NCBI GenBank assembly: GCA_036251935.1
Contig: CP133967.1
Coordinates: 124,001 to 188,000, forward strand
Reading direction: 5' to 3'
DNA length: 64,000 nt
Source of the DNA: Orbaceae bacterium lpD04
GTDB lineage: Bacteria > Pseudomonadota > Gammaproteobacteria > Enterobacterales > Orbaceae
Made by a program: the position numbers and the translations under genes. Shown piece by piece: positions 38,316 through 51,689 of the stretch. The notes beneath the pieces are model-generated. The model saw nothing but the letters and a program-made list of their open reading frames with translations, made no database searches and had not been told where the DNA came from. The stretch's first letter is position 1. The number at the start of each line of letters is the position of its first letter.

Positions 38316-38352
38316 TATACCTTTCATCATTGGAACAATGATGAAAGGTATA
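38316..38352. repeat. Perfect 17-bp palindrome in the atp operon leader
   Basis: TATACCTTTCATCATTG is matched exactly by CAATGATGAAAGGTATA around a GAA loop. It ends 37 bases before the atpB start and is followed by a T-rich stretch (38358-38367). A possible promoter (TTGACT at 38256-38261, TAAAAT at 38281-38286, spacer 19) lies upstream, so the palindrome would be in the 5' untranslated RNA. Confidence 0.8.
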
Positions 38353-38374
38353 GGTAATTTTTTATTTTAAGTAA

Positions 38375-39172
<798 letters not shown>

Positions 39173-39188
39173 TCAAATTTTTTGTTAA

Positions 39189-39434
<246 letters not shown>

Positions 39435-39470
39435 TAATTTGTTTAATCGAACACTGAGAGGAATTGTCTC

Positions 39471-39941
39471 ATGAATATGAATGCAACACTCCTCGGCCAA
39501 GCAATTACATTTGTATTATTTGTTTGGTTCTGTATGAAGTTTGTATGGCCACCGGTTATTCGTGCGATTGAAAAACGCCAAAAAGAGATTGCCGATGGTT
39601 TAAATTCAGCAGAAGCCGCAAAAAAAGATTTGGAATTAGCCAAAGCAAATACATCTGAAATAATGCAACAGGCTAAGGTTGAAGCAAATGCAATTGTTGA
39701 GCAAGCAAATAAACGCAAAGCAACTATTTTAGAAGAAGCAAAGCAAGAGGCGATCAGAGAAAAAGATCGTATTGTTGCGCAAGGTCTTGCTGAAGTAGAC
39801 GCTGAACGTAAACGTGCTCAAGCTGAATTGAAACAACAAGTTGCTATGCTTGCAATTGCAGGTGCAGAAAAAATTATTGAACGTTCTGTTAATGAGGCCG
39901 CTAATAGCGACATTATTGACAAACTCGTAGCTGAATTATAA
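39471..39941 (+). CDS. atpF: ATP synthase F0 subunit b
   Basis: Peripheral stalk subunit: one N-terminal membrane helix (about residues 5-25) and a long charged coiled coil rich in Ala, Glu and Lys that dimerises and binds subunit delta. 156 residues, as in E. coli. GAGAGGA precedes the start. Ends 14 bases before atpH. Confidence 0.96.
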   Translation: MNMNATLLGQAITFVLFVWFCMKFVWPPVIRAIEKRQKEIADGLNSAEAAKKDLELAKANTSEIMQQAKVEANAIVEQANKRKATILEEAKQEAIREKDRIVAQGLAEVDAERKRAQAELKQQVAMLAIAGAEKIIERSVNEAANSDIIDKLVAEL

Positions 39942-39955
39942 GAGGAGATTGAGCA

Positions 39956-40489
39956 ATGGCAGACCTAGTTACAATTGCTCGCCCTTATGCTAAAGCTGCT
40001 TTCGATTTTGCTGTAGAACGTAATTGTATTGAAGAATGGCAAAAAATGTTGGTGGTAGCATCACACGTCAGTCAGGCAGAACAGATAAAAAGTGTTCTGA
40101 CTTCTGATATGAAGCCTGATTCAATTGCAAATGTATTTATCAGTATCTGTAAAGATGAACTTGATGAATACCGTACTAATTTTATTAAAGTAATGGCTGA
40201 AAATAAGCGATTAGCCCTACTGCCAGAAGTATTAACTCTCTTTATTAAATATGTTTTAGAGAGCCAAGCAGTTGCTGATGTTGATGTTATTTCTGCATCG
40301 CCGTTAACCGAAGCACAACTTAATAAAATTAAAGCAGCAATCGAACAACGTTTATCTCGAAAAGTAAAATTAGAATGTCATATTGATAAGTCGATAATTT
40401 CTGGTTTTATTATTCGTACGGGTGACATGGTTATTGATAGTAGTATTAGAGGGCGCCTTAATCGTTTAAGTGACGCGCTACAGTCTTAA
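39956..40489 (+). CDS. atpH: ATP synthase F1 subunit delta
   Basis: Joins the top of F1 to the b-subunit stalk. The N-terminal helical domain opens [17 protein letters not shown] and the C-terminal part has the family stretch [19 protein letters not shown]. 177 residues. AGAGGAG precedes the start. Confidence 0.96.
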   Translation: MADLVTIARPYAKAAFDFAVERNCIEEWQKMLVVASHVSQAEQIKSVLTSDMKPDSIANVFISICKDELDEYRTNFIKVMAENKRLALLPEVLTLFIKYVLESQAVADVDVISASPLTEAQLNKIKAAIEQRLSRKVKLECHIDKSIISGFIIRTGDMVIDSSIRGRLNRLSDALQS

Positions 40490-40500
40490 GGGGACTGATA

Positions 40501-42042
40501 ATGCATCTAAATTCAACGGAAATAAGTGAACTAATTAAAGAGCGAATTGCTCAGTTCAACATAGTGAGCGAGGCTCACAATGAAGGAACCATTATCTCAG
40601 TTAGTGATGGTATTCTTCGTATTCATGGATTAACTGATGTTATGCAAGGTGAGATGATAGCTCTACCTGGTAACCGCTTTGCAATGGCACTTAACTTAGA
40701 GCGAGACTCTGTTGGTGCGGTTGTAATGGGTCCATATGAAGATCTTGCTGAAGGCATGAAAGTTCAATGTACTGGTCGTATTTTACAAGTTCCGGTCGGT
40801 GATGGCTTACTTGGCCGTGTAATTAATACGCTTGGTGCACCAATTGATGGTAAAGGCACTATTGAAAATGACGGCTTTTCGCCAGTTGAGATGGTTGCTC
40901 CTGGTGTTATTGAACGTCAGTCAGTTGATCAGGCTTTACAAACAGGTTATAAAGCTGTCGACTCAATGATCCCAATTGGTCGTGGTCAGCGCGAATTAAT
41001 TATCGGTGACCGTCAAACAGGTAAAACAGCTCTTGCGGTTGATGCTATCATTAATCAGCGCGATTCTGGTGTTAAATGTATTTATGTTGCAATCGGTCAA
41101 AAACAATCGACTATTGCTAATGTGGTACGTAAACTTGAAGAACACGGAGCGTTAAAAAATACGATTGTTGTTGTTGCATCAGCATCTGAATCTGCGGCAT
41201 TACAATACCTTGCACCATATGCTGGTTGTGCGATGGGTGAGTATTTCCGTGATCGTGGACAAGATGCATTGGTTGTTTATGATGATCTTTCAAAACAAGC
41301 CGTAGCTTATCGTCAAATCTCGTTGCTATTACGTCGTCCACCTGGGCGTGAGGCGTATCCTGGTGATGTGTTCTATTTACATTCACGTTTACTTGAACGT
41401 GCTGCACGTGTAAATGCTGCTTATGTTGAAGAATTTACTAAAGGTGAAGTAAAAGGTAAAACGGGTTCTTTAACTGCGTTACCTATTATTGAAACTCAAG
41501 CGGGCGATGTATCTGCATTCGTACCAACCAACGTAATTTCTATTACTGATGGGCAGATTTTCTTAGAAACCAACTTATTTAACTCAGGTATTAGACCTGC
41601 TGTTAACCCTGGTATTTCGGTATCTCGTGTTGGTGGTGCTGCGCAAACTAAAGTGATGAAAAAATTATCTGGTGGTATCCGTACTGCGCTTGCGCAATAT
41701 CGTGAGCTAGCGGCCTTCTCGCAATTTGCATCTGATCTTGACGAAGCAACAAGAAACCAGTTAAGTCATGGTGAAAAAGTAACTGAGCTTTTAAAACAGA
41801 AACAATATGCTCCAATGACTGTTGCTGAGCAAGCTGTGGTTTTATTTGCTGCTGAACGTGGCTATTTAGAAGATATTGAGCTTGCGAAAGTACTCCCTTT
41901 CGAAGCTGCACTACTTTCTTTCGCACATAGTCAGCACAATGAGTTTATGACAGAACTTGCGAAAACAGGTAATTACAATGATGATGTTGAAAATAAGCTA
42001 AAAGAGATGCTTGAAAGCTTTAAATCAACACAGACTTGGTAA
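40501..42042 (+). CDS. atpA: ATP synthase F1 subunit alpha
   Basis: Non-catalytic nucleotide-binding subunit. P-loop [10 protein letters not shown] (about residues 169-178), the [14 protein letters not shown] stretch and the arginine finger region [17 protein letters not shown] are conserved. 513 residues, identical in length to E. coli. GGGGA lies ten bases upstream of the ATG. Confidence 0.98.
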   Translation: MHLNSTEISELIKERIAQFNIVSEAHNEGTIISVSDGILRIHGLTDVMQGEMIALPGNRFAMALNLERDSVGAVVMGPYEDLAEGMKVQCTGRILQVPVGDGLLGRVINTLGAPIDGKGTIENDGFSPVEMVAPGVIERQSVDQALQTGYKAVDSMIPIGRGQRELIIGDRQTGKTALAVDAIINQRDSGVKCIYVAIGQKQSTIANVVRKLEEHGALKNTIVVVASASESAALQYLAPYAGCAMGEYFRDRGQDALVVYDDLSKQAVAYRQISLLLRRPPGREAYPGDVFYLHSRLLERAARVNAAYVEEFTKGEVKGKTGSLTALPIIETQAGDVSAFVPTNVISITDGQIFLETNLFNSGIRPAVNPGISVSRVGGAAQTKVMKKLSGGIRTALAQYRELAAFSQFASDLDEATRNQLSHGEKVTELLKQKQYAPMTVAEQAVVLFAAERGYLEDIELAKVLPFEAALLSFAHSQHNEFMTELAKTGNYNDDVENKLKEMLESFKSTQTW

Positions 42043-42071
42043 CTACCAGTAAGTGACGAGGGTATAAATAA

Positions 42072-42941
42072 ATGGCTAATGCAAAAGAGATAAGAACGAA
42101 AATCGCAAGTATTCAAAGTACGCAAAAGATTACTAAAGCGATGGAAATGGTTGCTAATTCTAAAATGCGTAAAACGCAAGATAGAATGGCAGCAAGTCGT
42201 CCTTATGCAGAGTTAATTCGTAACGTAATTGGACATTTAGCGTTAGCTAACACGGGTGTGAAGCATCCTTATTTAGAAGATAGGGATGTAAAACGAGTTG
42301 GCTATTTGATCATTTCAACAGATCGCGGCTTATGTGGTGGCTTAAATATTAATTTATTTAAATCAGTCCTTACAGATATGAGCAGTTGGCAAAACAAGGG
42401 TGTTGAATCTGATGTCGCCTTGATTGGTTCAAGGGGCGTATCATTTTTTACCTCAATTAAAGCAAATATTCTAACTCAAGTAACAGGAATGGGCGATGAG
42501 CCAACTTTATCAAATCTGATAGGTCCTGTTAAAACGATGCTAGAAGCTTATGATAACGGTAAAATTGATCGTCTTTATATTGTGACAAATAAGTTTATTA
42601 ATACGATGTCGCAAAAGCCAACGATTGAACAATTGCTACCATTACCACCAGCAGATGACGCTGAGCTGAAAATAAAAACGTGGGATTATATTTATGAGCC
42701 CGATGCAAAATCATTATTAAATGTAATGTTACGCCGTTATATTGAGTCTCAAGTTTATCAAGCTGTTGTTGAGAATTTAGCAAGTGAGCAAGCTGCAAGA
42801 ATGGTCGCGATGAAAGCAGCAACTGATAACGGTGCAAATCTAATTAATGATTTACAAATTGTTTATAATAAAGCGCGACAAAGTGCAATCACCAATGAGT
42901 TGATTGATATTGTATCGGGTGCGGCAGCTGTTTCAGGTTAA
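42072..42941 (+). CDS. atpG: ATP synthase F1 subunit gamma
   Basis: Central rotor shaft that turns inside the alpha3-beta3 ring. N-terminal helix [20 protein letters not shown], the [12 protein letters not shown] strand and C-terminal helix with [14 protein letters not shown] are typical. 289 residues. GACGAGGG precedes the start. Followed by a 72-base gap and atpD. Confidence 0.97.
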   Translation: MANAKEIRTKIASIQSTQKITKAMEMVANSKMRKTQDRMAASRPYAELIRNVIGHLALANTGVKHPYLEDRDVKRVGYLIISTDRGLCGGLNINLFKSVLTDMSSWQNKGVESDVALIGSRGVSFFTSIKANILTQVTGMGDEPTLSNLIGPVKTMLEAYDNGKIDRLYIVTNKFINTMSQKPTIEQLLPLPPADDAELKIKTWDYIYEPDAKSLLNVMLRRYIESQVYQAVVENLASEQAARMVAMKAATDNGANLINDLQIVYNKARQSAITNELIDIVSGAAAVSG

Positions 42942-42995
42942 CGTTAAGTCATGTTAAAACATTATTTAATGTTTTAACAGATTATATAGAGATAA

Positions 42996-44396
<1,401 letters not shown>

Positions 44397-44422
44397 GAGA
44401 TGAATAGATCGGAGATAGTATT

Positions 44423-44845
44423 ATGGCACTAACTTCCTATCAATTAGAAGTTGTTAGTGCTGAATCTCACCTATTTTCTGGTGATGTTCAGCGAATCAGA
44501 GTAACTGGTGGTGAAGGTGAACTTGGTATTTATCCAGGTCATACTCCGCTGCTAACGACGATTAAACCAGGAATGGTCGGTATTGTTAAAGCTGATGGGG
44601 ATGAGGAGTTTATCTATCTATCGGGGGGCATTTTAGAAGTCCAGCCAACAGTGGTAACTATTTTAGCTGATACAGCTATTCGAGGTGAAGACCTTGATGA
44701 AGCGAAAGCGCAAGAAGCAGTAAGACAAGCACAAGAGCATATTAGTAATCCAAGTGCTGATATGACTTATGCACAGGCCTCTGCTGAACTTTCTAAAGCA
44801 TTAGCAAAATTGCGTGTTATTAATTTAACCCGTGGTAATCGTTAA
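44423..44845 (+). CDS. atpC: ATP synthase F1 subunit epsilon
   Basis: Couples the rotor to the c-ring and can inhibit ATP hydrolysis through its C-terminal helices. Beta-sandwich start with [17 protein letters not shown] (about residues 29-45) and a helical hairpin end. 140 residues. Last gene of the operon, followed by a terminator. Confidence 0.97.
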   Translation: MALTSYQLEVVSAESHLFSGDVQRIRVTGGEGELGIYPGHTPLLTTIKPGMVGIVKADGDEEFIYLSGGILEVQPTVVTILADTAIRGEDLDEAKAQEAVRQAQEHISNPSADMTYAQASAELSKALAKLRVINLTRGNR

Positions 44846-44858
44846 TTCAATTGATTCT

Positions 44859-44898
44859 ACTTATCTATGCATATTCATCATGTGTAGATAAGTTTTTA
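44859..44898 (+). terminator. Terminator of the atp operon
   Basis: ACTTATCTA and TAGATAAGT pair around a 17-base loop and lead into TTTTT, 14 bases after the atpC stop. Confidence 0.75.
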
Positions 44899-45024
44899 TC
44901 ATTCCTCTCCCATTAGATAGCCTTTTTCTGTCGATTAAGGTAACTAAATTGATAAAAAAGTAGCCAATTAGTAAGAAAATACTTATAATTTGTTGCCTGT
45001 CAAATCAGCGTTTCTTTTTACTTT

Positions 45025-46377
45025 ATGCCAACGTCTACTAAAACTGAATTAATCTATCGATTAGACGATAGACCACCTTTATTACAAACTCTTTTTGCTG
45101 CTTTTCAGCATTTGCTCGCAATGTTTGTTGCGGTAATAACACCCGCACTCATTATTTGTCAGAGTTTAAAACTCCCCGCAGAAGATACTCAGCATATTAT
45201 CAGTATGTCACTCTTTGCATCGGGCGTTGCCTCATTGATTCAAATTCGAGCTTGGGGACCTATTGGTTCAGGTCTTCTATCGATTCAAGGAACGAGTTTT
45301 AACTTTGTTGCTCCTGTTATCGCTGGAGGCTTAACCCTTAGAAATGGCGGTGCTAGTATTGAAGTTATGATGGCAACACTATTTGGCACGCTAATGTTAG
45401 GCTCTTTTACTGAGATGATTTTATCTCGTATTTTACATCTAGCGCAGCGAATTATTACGCCTTTAGTGTCTGGTATTGTGGTCATGATAATTGGATTATC
45501 ACTTATCCAAGTGGGCTTAGTTTCTGTTGGCGGCGGCTTTGCTGCTATGGAGAGCAATACTTTTGGGGCACCAATTAATTTATTATTAGCTGGGGTTGTA
45601 TTATTTGTCATTATTTTACTTAATATTCAAAAAAACGCGTACTTACGCCTTTCTTCTTTAGTGATTGCTATGGCGATTGGCTATGGGCTTGCATGGTGGC
45701 TTGATCTATTACCCATCATATCTGAAACGACCAGTAGTGCTATTATGATCCCAACTCCACTCTATTATGGATTAAGTATAGATTGGGGATTATTATTACC
45801 ATTTGTATTGGTATTTTTAATTACCTCACTTGAAACGATTGGTGATATTACTGCGACATCAGATGTTTCTGAGCAACCAGTTTCTGGTCCTCTTTATATG
45901 AAGCGATTAAAAGGTGGTGTACTCGCCAATGGGTTTAACTCATTTGTTTCAGCGGTATTTAATACTTTTCCTAATTCTTGTTTTGGCCAAAATAATGGTG
46001 TAATTCAATTAACGGGCGTTGCGAGTCGTTATGTCGGATACTTTGTTGCTGGAATGTTAATTTTATTAGGATTGTTTCCATTCGTGAGTGGTTTTGTGCA
46101 GCATATACCGGAACCTGTTCTTGGTGGCGCCACATTAGTTATGTTTGGTACGATTGCTGCATCTGGTGTACGAATTGTTTCTCGAGTTGCGCTTAATCGT
46201 CGAGCAATGATGATTATTGCGCTATCATTAGGGATTGGTTTAGGCGTTTCACAGCAGCCACAGATTTTCAATTTTATGCCTGACTGGGTTAAATCATTAT
46301 TTTCATCGGGGATCGCTGCCGGCGGATTAACTGCTATTGTGCTTAATTTCCTTTTTCCTGACGATAAGAAACAATAA
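45025..46377 (+). CDS. xanP: Xanthine:proton symporter, NCS2 family
   Basis: Purine transporter with about 14 membrane helices. It follows E. coli XanP nearly throughout: [12 protein letters not shown] at the start, [28 protein letters not shown], the substrate region [19 protein letters not shown] (about residues 271-289) and [18 protein letters not shown]. 450 residues against 463. The ATG has no clear ribosome site; no better in-frame start is visible. In E. coli xanP lies elsewhere, by gltS. Confidence 0.92.
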   Translation: MPTSTKTELIYRLDDRPPLLQTLFAAFQHLLAMFVAVITPALIICQSLKLPAEDTQHIISMSLFASGVASLIQIRAWGPIGSGLLSIQGTSFNFVAPVIAGGLTLRNGGASIEVMMATLFGTLMLGSFTEMILSRILHLAQRIITPLVSGIVVMIIGLSLIQVGLVSVGGGFAAMESNTFGAPINLLLAGVVLFVIILLNIQKNAYLRLSSLVIAMAIGYGLAWWLDLLPIISETTSSAIMIPTPLYYGLSIDWGLLLPFVLVFLITSLETIGDITATSDVSEQPVSGPLYMKRLKGGVLANGFNSFVSAVFNTFPNSCFGQNNGVIQLTGVASRYVGYFVAGMLILLGLFPFVSGFVQHIPEPVLGGATLVMFGTIAASGVRIVSRVALNRRAMMIIALSLGIGLGVSQQPQIFNFMPDWVKSLFSSGIAAGGLTAIVLNFLFPDDKKQ

Positions 46378-46452
46378 GGCTATTATTGAGTACCTAGGTG
46401 TTTTAAATTAAATATTCATCAAATAATATTATTTTGATATTTGAATTAAAGT

Positions 46453-46476
46453 AAGGGGATTGGCAAATTCCCCTTT
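46453..46476 (+). terminator. Hairpin after xanP
   Basis: AAGGGGA and TCCCCTT pair around a loop, 75 bases after the xanP stop and before the convergent nadK. The T-run is short, so termination is likely but not certain. Confidence 0.55.
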
Positions 46477-46535
46477 ACTTAGATTGAGTAACTCTATGTA
46501 TTTATCAATATTTAGAAATTCAATAATTTATATTA

Positions 46536-47417
46536 TTAATAGAGTTTTTTTGACCAACCCAGTTTGGTAGATAATGATCTAAAATAGTTATAATTGGCCG
46601 CATGAATCAAATTAAACTCATAGGGTGCGCGTTTAATTAAAATTTCATCAGTTGGCTCTGCGTTAAGAATGATCTGACTATCACAAGCAATTTGTAAATT
46701 CTCGGTCGCATTAGGAAACTTAATTTTGATGATATTATCGCTTTTTATAACCAAAGGCCTTGCTGACAAGGAGTGCGGAAACATCGGCGTAATGATGAAA
46801 CCATCTAAGTCAGGAGTAATAATCGGCCCACCCGCTGATAGTGAATAAGCAGTAGAGCCAGTTGGGGTTGATATAATCACGCCATCTGCGCGCTGTGAGA
46901 ATGCCTTTTTATTATTAATATAGGCATCATATTCAATCATATGCGCAACTTGGCTCGGATGAACCACGATTTCATTAACCGCAAAACTTGAAACGGTACT
47001 TTCGCCTTTTTTATTATATAAAGTGACCTCAAGTAAAAAGCGAGTGTCATCAATATATTCACCGGCAAGAACCTCAGATAAGCTAGATATCGCTTTATCG
47101 GGTGAAATATCAGTTAAAAAACCAAGATTACCACGATTGATTCCGATAATTTTTATATTATAGTGAGATAAATAACGTGCTGCCCTTAACATATTGCCAT
47201 CACCGCCAACCACAATAGCGAGTTCTGCATGCTGCCCTATTTCATCTAAAGAAGCATAGTGCTCAACGTCAAATGATAATAGTTGTTTTAAATTATCTTC
47301 AACTAACACATGATAGTTATTTTTCGTTAACCATTTATAAAGTAATTCATGTGTTGCAAGCGCTTCAGGCTGCCTTGGTACACCAATTAATCCGATACAA
47401 TTAAATAGTGTGTTCAT
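46536..47417 (-). CDS. nadK: NAD kinase
   Basis: Phosphorylates NAD to NADP. The GGDGNML motif (about residues 71-77, catalytic Asp) and the GINRGNLGFLTDI and RADGVIISTPTGSTAYSLSAGGPI stretches are typical. 293 residues, as in E. coli (292). Divergent from grpE with a heat-shock promoter between them, the same arrangement as in E. coli. Confidence 0.97.
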   Translation of the reverse strand: MNTLFNCIGLIGVPRQPEALATHELLYKWLTKNNYHVLVEDNLKQLLSFDVEHYASLDEIGQHAELAIVVGGDGNMLRAARYLSHYNIKIIGINRGNLGFLTDISPDKAISSLSEVLAGEYIDDTRFLLEVTLYNKKGESTVSSFAVNEIVVHPSQVAHMIEYDAYINNKKAFSQRADGVIISTPTGSTAYSLSAGGPIITPDLDGFIITPMFPHSLSARPLVIKSDNIIKIKFPNATENLQIACDSQIILNAEPTDEILIKRAPYEFNLIHAANYNYFRSLSTKLGWSKKLY

Positions 47418-47488
47418 AAAATAGTCCTTGTTAAGTTTTTGATTTTAAAGAATAAAATCGATTAATTGTTTTCGTTTTCAGGTATAGT

Positions 47489-47516
47489 CTTGTAATCTGA
47501 AATTTTATCCCCATAA
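47489..47516 (+). promoter_or_regulatory. Sigma-32 heat-shock promoter of grpE
   Basis: CTTGTAA, a 13-base spacer and CCCCATAA closely match the sigma-32 consensus. It lies 42 bases before the grpE start. The dnaK promoter at 26107 has the same 13-base spacer. Confidence 0.88.
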
Positions 47517-47558
47517 TACCTTAAATAAAAAGTATTTTTGATAATTTTGGAGTGCCTT

Positions 47559-48161
47559 ATGACAGAACAAACAAATAATATGTCAGAACAGAACGACGAT
47601 ATTAACACACAATCTGCGTCAGTAGATAATTCTACCGATTCTTGCGCGCAAGATAACGCAGGACATATCGCTTTAGAAGCGGCAATCAAAGAGAAGGATC
47701 TGCGCATTGCTGATCTAGAAAAAGACCTACAGCTTGCTAAGAAAAATGAAAGCGAAGCCATGGTACGAGCAAGGGCTGAAATTGATAATGTGCGTAAACG
47801 TGTTGAACAAGATGTTGATAAAGCTCGTAAGTTTGCTTTAGAAAAATTCTCGAGTGAGCTTCTTCCCGTTATTGATAATTTAGAAAGAGCCTTAGAATCA
47901 ACAAATAAAGATAATCCAGAGTATAAAGCAACAGTTGAAGGACTTGAGTTAACGCTAAAATCATTTTTGGATACGGTGAAAAAATTTGGAATTGAGGTTG
48001 TTGCAACAGAAGATGGTCAACTAAATCCAGAGGTTCATCAAGCGATTACAATGGTTGACTCTCCAGAACATTCTTCGGGTCAAATTGTTAATACTATCCA
48101 GAAAGGTTATACTTTAAATGGCCGTTTGATGAGACCGGCAATGGTTATTGTTGCTAAATAG
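47559..48161 (+). CDS. grpE: Nucleotide exchange factor GrpE
   Basis: Dimeric exchange factor that releases ADP from DnaK. A disordered acidic N-terminus (about 1-45) leads into a long coiled coil (about 45-95) and then the beta-wing domain with [20 protein letters not shown] choose ATG 47559 ([11 protein letters not shown]) with GGAG ten bases upstream, 200 residues; an in-frame ATG at 47538 lies nearer the promoter and has no ribosome site. Confidence 0.95.
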   Translation: MTEQTNNMSEQNDDINTQSASVDNSTDSCAQDNAGHIALEAAIKEKDLRIADLEKDLQLAKKNESEAMVRARAEIDNVRKRVEQDVDKARKFALEKFSSELLPVIDNLERALESTNKDNPEYKATVEGLELTLKSFLDTVKKFGIEVVATEDGQLNPEVHQAITMVDSPEHSSGQIVNTIQKGYTLNGRLMRPAMVIVAK

Positions 48162-48177
48162 TTAGCTGAGTTAATTT

Positions 48178-48212
48178 ATAATCTCACCTTTTTTGCGTGA
48201 GATTATATTTTA
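48178..48212. terminator. Bidirectional terminator between grpE and pmrB
   Basis: ATAATCTCAC, nine-base loop, GTGAGATTAT then TATTTT on the plus strand; it overlaps the end of pmrB and can serve both convergent transcripts. Confidence 0.8.
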
Positions 48213-49295
48213 GCAATTAAAAATACATTGAATGATGGTTCCTAATTGTCCATCATTACGATTTTTTAAAATTAATTGACCTTGATGTAATTTAATAATT
48301 CGTTGTACGATACTTAGCCCTAAGCCAATCCCTTTATGACGTCTATCCATTCTAAAAAAAGCTTGAGTCAATTGGGCAATTTTATCCTCATCTATGCCAA
48401 TGCCTTGATCTAGTACTTCAAGCATAATTTGCTTATTATATTGGCTGATACCTATTACTATTTCACTATTTTCAGGACTATAACGAGAGGCATTTTCGAC
48501 AAGATTACGAATCAGTAAACAAATAAGTGTACTATCACCAAGAAAAAAAATAGGCTGGGCAGGAATATTCCATATTAACCGTTGATGTTTTAGATTAACC
48601 ATATCATCTAGTTCACCAAAAATTATATTTACAACATTGTTCTGAAAATCAATTAATTTTTCTTCACCTGTAATAAATTTTTGGCTAACTCTCGCTAAAG
48701 TTAAAAGTTGTTCAACAGTATTGACTAATCGGTCTATTCGCTCAATTAATTCTTGGCATGAAATATTTTGACTACGCTCAAGAAGCTCTAAATGTAATCG
48801 TATTCCTGCGAGAGGTGTCCTGAGCTCATGTGCAACATCAGCAGTAAAAAGGCGTTCTTGTTGTAATGTTTCATCTAAACGATAGAATAAACCATCTAAG
48901 GTTGTTGTAATCGATTTTATCTCACGCATTTTGCTTAGTGAACCGATAGGTTTAAGATTTTCCGCAGCTCTAATAGAAAGATTATGTTGCAACGACTCTA
49001 GTGGTTTGGTAATTCGTTTAATTGTTATATAAGTAAGAACTAGCGTGCAGCTAATAATTATAAATGTTGACGATAACAAAGCTAAAATGGCTTCTATTTC
49101 TTCTTTGTGAACTTTTGCTTCAGTTACTTCCTTACTTAACGTTAAATCAACTAAAAAATCGATCTGCTCTTTGCTCTCATGCCATAGCCAAAAAACCGTC
49201 ACAACTTGGCAAATTAGCATTAGCAAGCCTAAAGTAATAAAAAGATTCCAACGGATGCTATATCTTAGCAGATCAATCTTCGGTTTTAACTTCAT
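48210..49295 (-). CDS. pmrB: Sensor histidine kinase PmrB/BasS
   Basis: Senses ferric iron, low pH or cationic peptides and phosphorylates PmrA. Two membrane helices (about 17-37 and 68-90) frame a short periplasmic loop that begins HESKEQI, close to E. coli BasS HESTEQI, and holds two ExxE motifs as in the iron-binding loop of Salmonella PmrB. HAMP domain, H-box FTADVAHELRTPLAGIRLHLELL (phospho-His), then N and G boxes (LVENASRYSP, GIGLGLSIV). 361 residues. Last gene of the pmr operon, 22 bases after pmrA. Confidence 0.9.
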   Translation of the reverse strand: MKLKPKIDLLRYSIRWNLFITLGLLMLICQVVTVFWLWHESKEQIDFLVDLTLSKEVTEAKVHKEEIEAILALLSSTFIIISCTLVLTYITIKRITKPLESLQHNLSIRAAENLKPIGSLSKMREIKSITTTLDGLFYRLDETLQQERLFTADVAHELRTPLAGIRLHLELLERSQNISCQELIERIDRLVNTVEQLLTLARVSQKFITGEEKLIDFQNNVVNIIFGELDDMVNLKHQRLIWNIPAQPIFFLGDSTLICLLIRNLVENASRYSPENSEIVIGISQYNKQIMLEVLDQGIGIDEDKIAQLTQAFFRMDRRHKGIGLGLSIVQRIIKLHQGQLILKNRNDGQLGTIIQCIFNC

Positions 49296-49317
49296 ATACT
49301 ATTCTCAATAAGTGATG

Positions 49318-49974
49318 TTAACTAAGTGTAAATTGATAGCCAAATCCGCGAATCGTTTTTATGTACTGTTTACCAATTTTTTGACGTAGACTATGAATAT
49401 GAACTTCAAGCACATTCGAACTAGGATCATTGCTCCAATTATAGAGGTCATTTTGTAAAATATCACGATGAACTTGTTGCCCTTTTGCCATTAGCCGAGC
49501 AAGAATAGCAAATTCTTTTGGTGTTAAGGCAATCGTCTCTTGATTTAATTTTACATGTTGCTGCTTAAGATCAAGCGTAAATGCGCCACAGCTGATAATA
49601 TTATCGCTATGACCTTGGTTGCGCCGATTTAATACTCTGACTCTAGCTAATAATTCTTTTAGTGCAAATGGTTTTATCAAGTAGTCGTCAGCGCCTAAGT
49701 CTAATCCTTCCACTCGGTCTTCGATGGTATCTCTTGCAGTTAGTATCAAAATTGGTGTCGAATTTTTGTTTTTTCGCCATTTGGCAAGCAATTGCAAACC
49801 ATCGCAATCAGGTAATCCTAAATCTAAAATAACTAAGTCAAATTCATAATTTTCCATAAGCTGATTTGCTTGTTTACCATTTTCAGCAATTTCACAGGCA
49901 TAACCTTCAGTAGTTAGTGCACTATATAATCCTTTTTGCAATAGATTATCATCTTCTGTTATAAGTATTTTCAT
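49318..49974 (-). CDS. pmrA: Response regulator PmrA/BasR, OmpR family
   Basis: Activates lipid A modification genes. Receiver domain with acidic pocket EDD (residues 7-9), phospho-Asp51 in VILDLGLPDCDG, Thr in LTAR and Lys in YLIKPF; winged-helix DNA-binding domain from about residue 125. 218 residues. It lies between eptA and pmrB. The perfect PmrA box before the operon indicates autoregulation. Confidence 0.92.
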   Translation of the reverse strand: MKILITEDDNLLQKGLYSALTTEGYACEIAENGKQANQLMENYEFDLVILDLGLPDCDGLQLLAKWRKNKNSTPILILTARDTIEDRVEGLDLGADDYLIKPFALKELLARVRVLNRRNQGHSDNIISCGAFTLDLKQQHVKLNQETIALTPKEFAILARLMAKGQQVHRDILQNDLYNWSNDPSSNVLEVHIHSLRQKIGKQYIKTIRGFGYQFTLS

Positions 49975-49987
49975 TAGATTATTCCAA

Positions 49988-51646
49988 CTATTGGTTATGT
50001 GTTATTTGACAACTTTTTAAAAGATCTAATTGCGCGGTGTACTGCTCTGTTCGAACATCAAATAACCCAAGTAATGAATGAAATAAATTGTCTTGTGAAA
50101 ATACATCATCTTTTGCCTTTTGATCTAAACACGCTTTATCAATTGCTTGCTGTTGTTGATATTGCGTTGAAAGCCAAAGTAAAAGAGGTACCTGAGTTTG
50201 TTCTTCTGGTGCAATGGCATAAGGCATAGCATGTAAGTAAATATTATTTTCTCCTAATGATTCACCGTGATCAGAGATATACATTAATGCGGTATTATAA
50301 AGTTTGTCATAATTTTTTAATAAGTTAATTGCTTTATCTACAACTGCATCGGTATACACAATCGTATTATCATAAGTATTAACTAAAGCTTCTTGTGAAC
50401 AATAGTTTATTTCATTGGTATCGCAAGTTGGTGTAAATTTTTGGTATTCTTTAGGGTAGCGTTGATAGTAAGTTGGTCCATGGCTACCAATAGTATGTAA
50501 AATGATCAATGTATCATTTGTCACATTATCTAAATAGTCGGGTAAATCTTGCAATAAGACTTCGTCATAACATACACCATCTTTACATAGTTTTTCATCG
50601 TTTTGATATTTTTTTGTTGCATCAATAGTTGGTACTCTATCACAAACGCCTTTACAGCCACCATCATTATCAACCCATAAAATATTAATTCCCGATTTTT
50701 GTAAAATATCGAGCATATTAGACTGTTTATTTGCTTTCTTAGGATCATAATCTTCACGTGCCATATTTGAAAACATACAAGGCAAAGAATAAGCAGTAGA
50801 TGTGCCACAAGAAGAGGTATTGGGAAAGTAAGTAATTGCTTGCTTAGCGAGTAAGCTATTAGTTTCTTTTTCATAATTTCCTAGCGAGAAGTTTTTGGCT
50901 CTAGCTGTTTCACCAACAACTAAAATTATTACGTTCTTTTTACCATTACTATTAATATGTAGCTGCTTTGCATCATCACCTAACTCAATAAATGGTAAAT
51001 TTTTATATTTTAAATAATCATACTGCTGATAAAGCGCGGCAATATAATTAGATGGTGTTAAATATTTAATAATTCCTGAATTATTTCGCATAAAAGTTGC
51101 ATAATCTTTATAGAAGAAAATACCAATAAGTAATATTACAATGACGGCGATAATTGACGTCAGCAAACGGCGAAATAAATAATATACCCAATGTTGTATT
51201 GGTTTTATTCTTATTAAAATAATTAATAAAACCGGCATTAAACCAAAAATAATAACTTGTGTAATTAATCTAGGCGTAATTAGCGAAAACGATTCCATTT
51301 GATTAGTATCTAATGCATTTTGCAACATATCGCGATCAATCATTATACGATAAGTCGACATAAAATAGTTTACAGCGACACTTATCATAATGAGTAAACT
51401 TGCAATAAGTTTGATTAATCTAGGAAAGATTAATATATTGAGTAAGATAGCTATAACACAAAAAACAACCACTGGCATGGAACAAAAAAATAAAAGACCT
51501 TCAATATTACTAATTGATAATTTAGACCATACTTGTTGATAATAAGTTGAATTTAAATAAGTTGCCTGATAAAAGGCTATAATCATAATAAATAATGATA
51601 TTGATACTGTACGTTTTTTTAAAAAAACTTTAATTCTTTTCTGCAT
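49988..51646 (-). CDS. eptA: Lipid A phosphoethanolamine transferase
   Basis: Adds phosphoethanolamine from phosphatidylethanolamine to lipid A phosphates, lowering negative charge and giving resistance to polymyxins and cationic peptides. Five N-terminal membrane helices (to about residue 190) precede a periplasmic sulfatase-fold domain with VVGETARAKNFSL, the nucleophile Thr in SSCGTSTAYSLPCMF, and the zinc site SDHGESLGEN. Paired Cys residues match the family disulfides, so DsbA may be needed. 552 residues. 13 bases before pmrA. Confidence 0.95.
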   Translation of the reverse strand: MQKRIKVFLKKRTVSISLFIMIIAFYQATYLNSTYYQQVWSKLSISNIEGLLFFCSMPVVVFCVIAILLNILIFPRLIKLIASLLIMISVAVNYFMSTYRIMIDRDMLQNALDTNQMESFSLITPRLITQVIIFGLMPVLLIILIRIKPIQHWVYYLFRRLLTSIIAVIVILLIGIFFYKDYATFMRNNSGIIKYLTPSNYIAALYQQYDYLKYKNLPFIELGDDAKQLHINSNGKKNVIILVVGETARAKNFSLGNYEKETNSLLAKQAITYFPNTSSCGTSTAYSLPCMFSNMAREDYDPKKANKQSNMLDILQKSGINILWVDNDGGCKGVCDRVPTIDATKKYQNDEKLCKDGVCYDEVLLQDLPDYLDNVTNDTLIILHTIGSHGPTYYQRYPKEYQKFTPTCDTNEINYCSQEALVNTYDNTIVYTDAVVDKAINLLKNYDKLYNTALMYISDHGESLGENNIYLHAMPYAIAPEEQTQVPLLLWLSTQYQQQQAIDKACLDQKAKDDVFSQDNLFHSLLGLFDVRTEQYTAQLDLLKSCQITHNQ

Positions 51647-51689
51647 AATGTTGACGCTCTTAATATAATACTTGTTGTCTTGTTATTAA

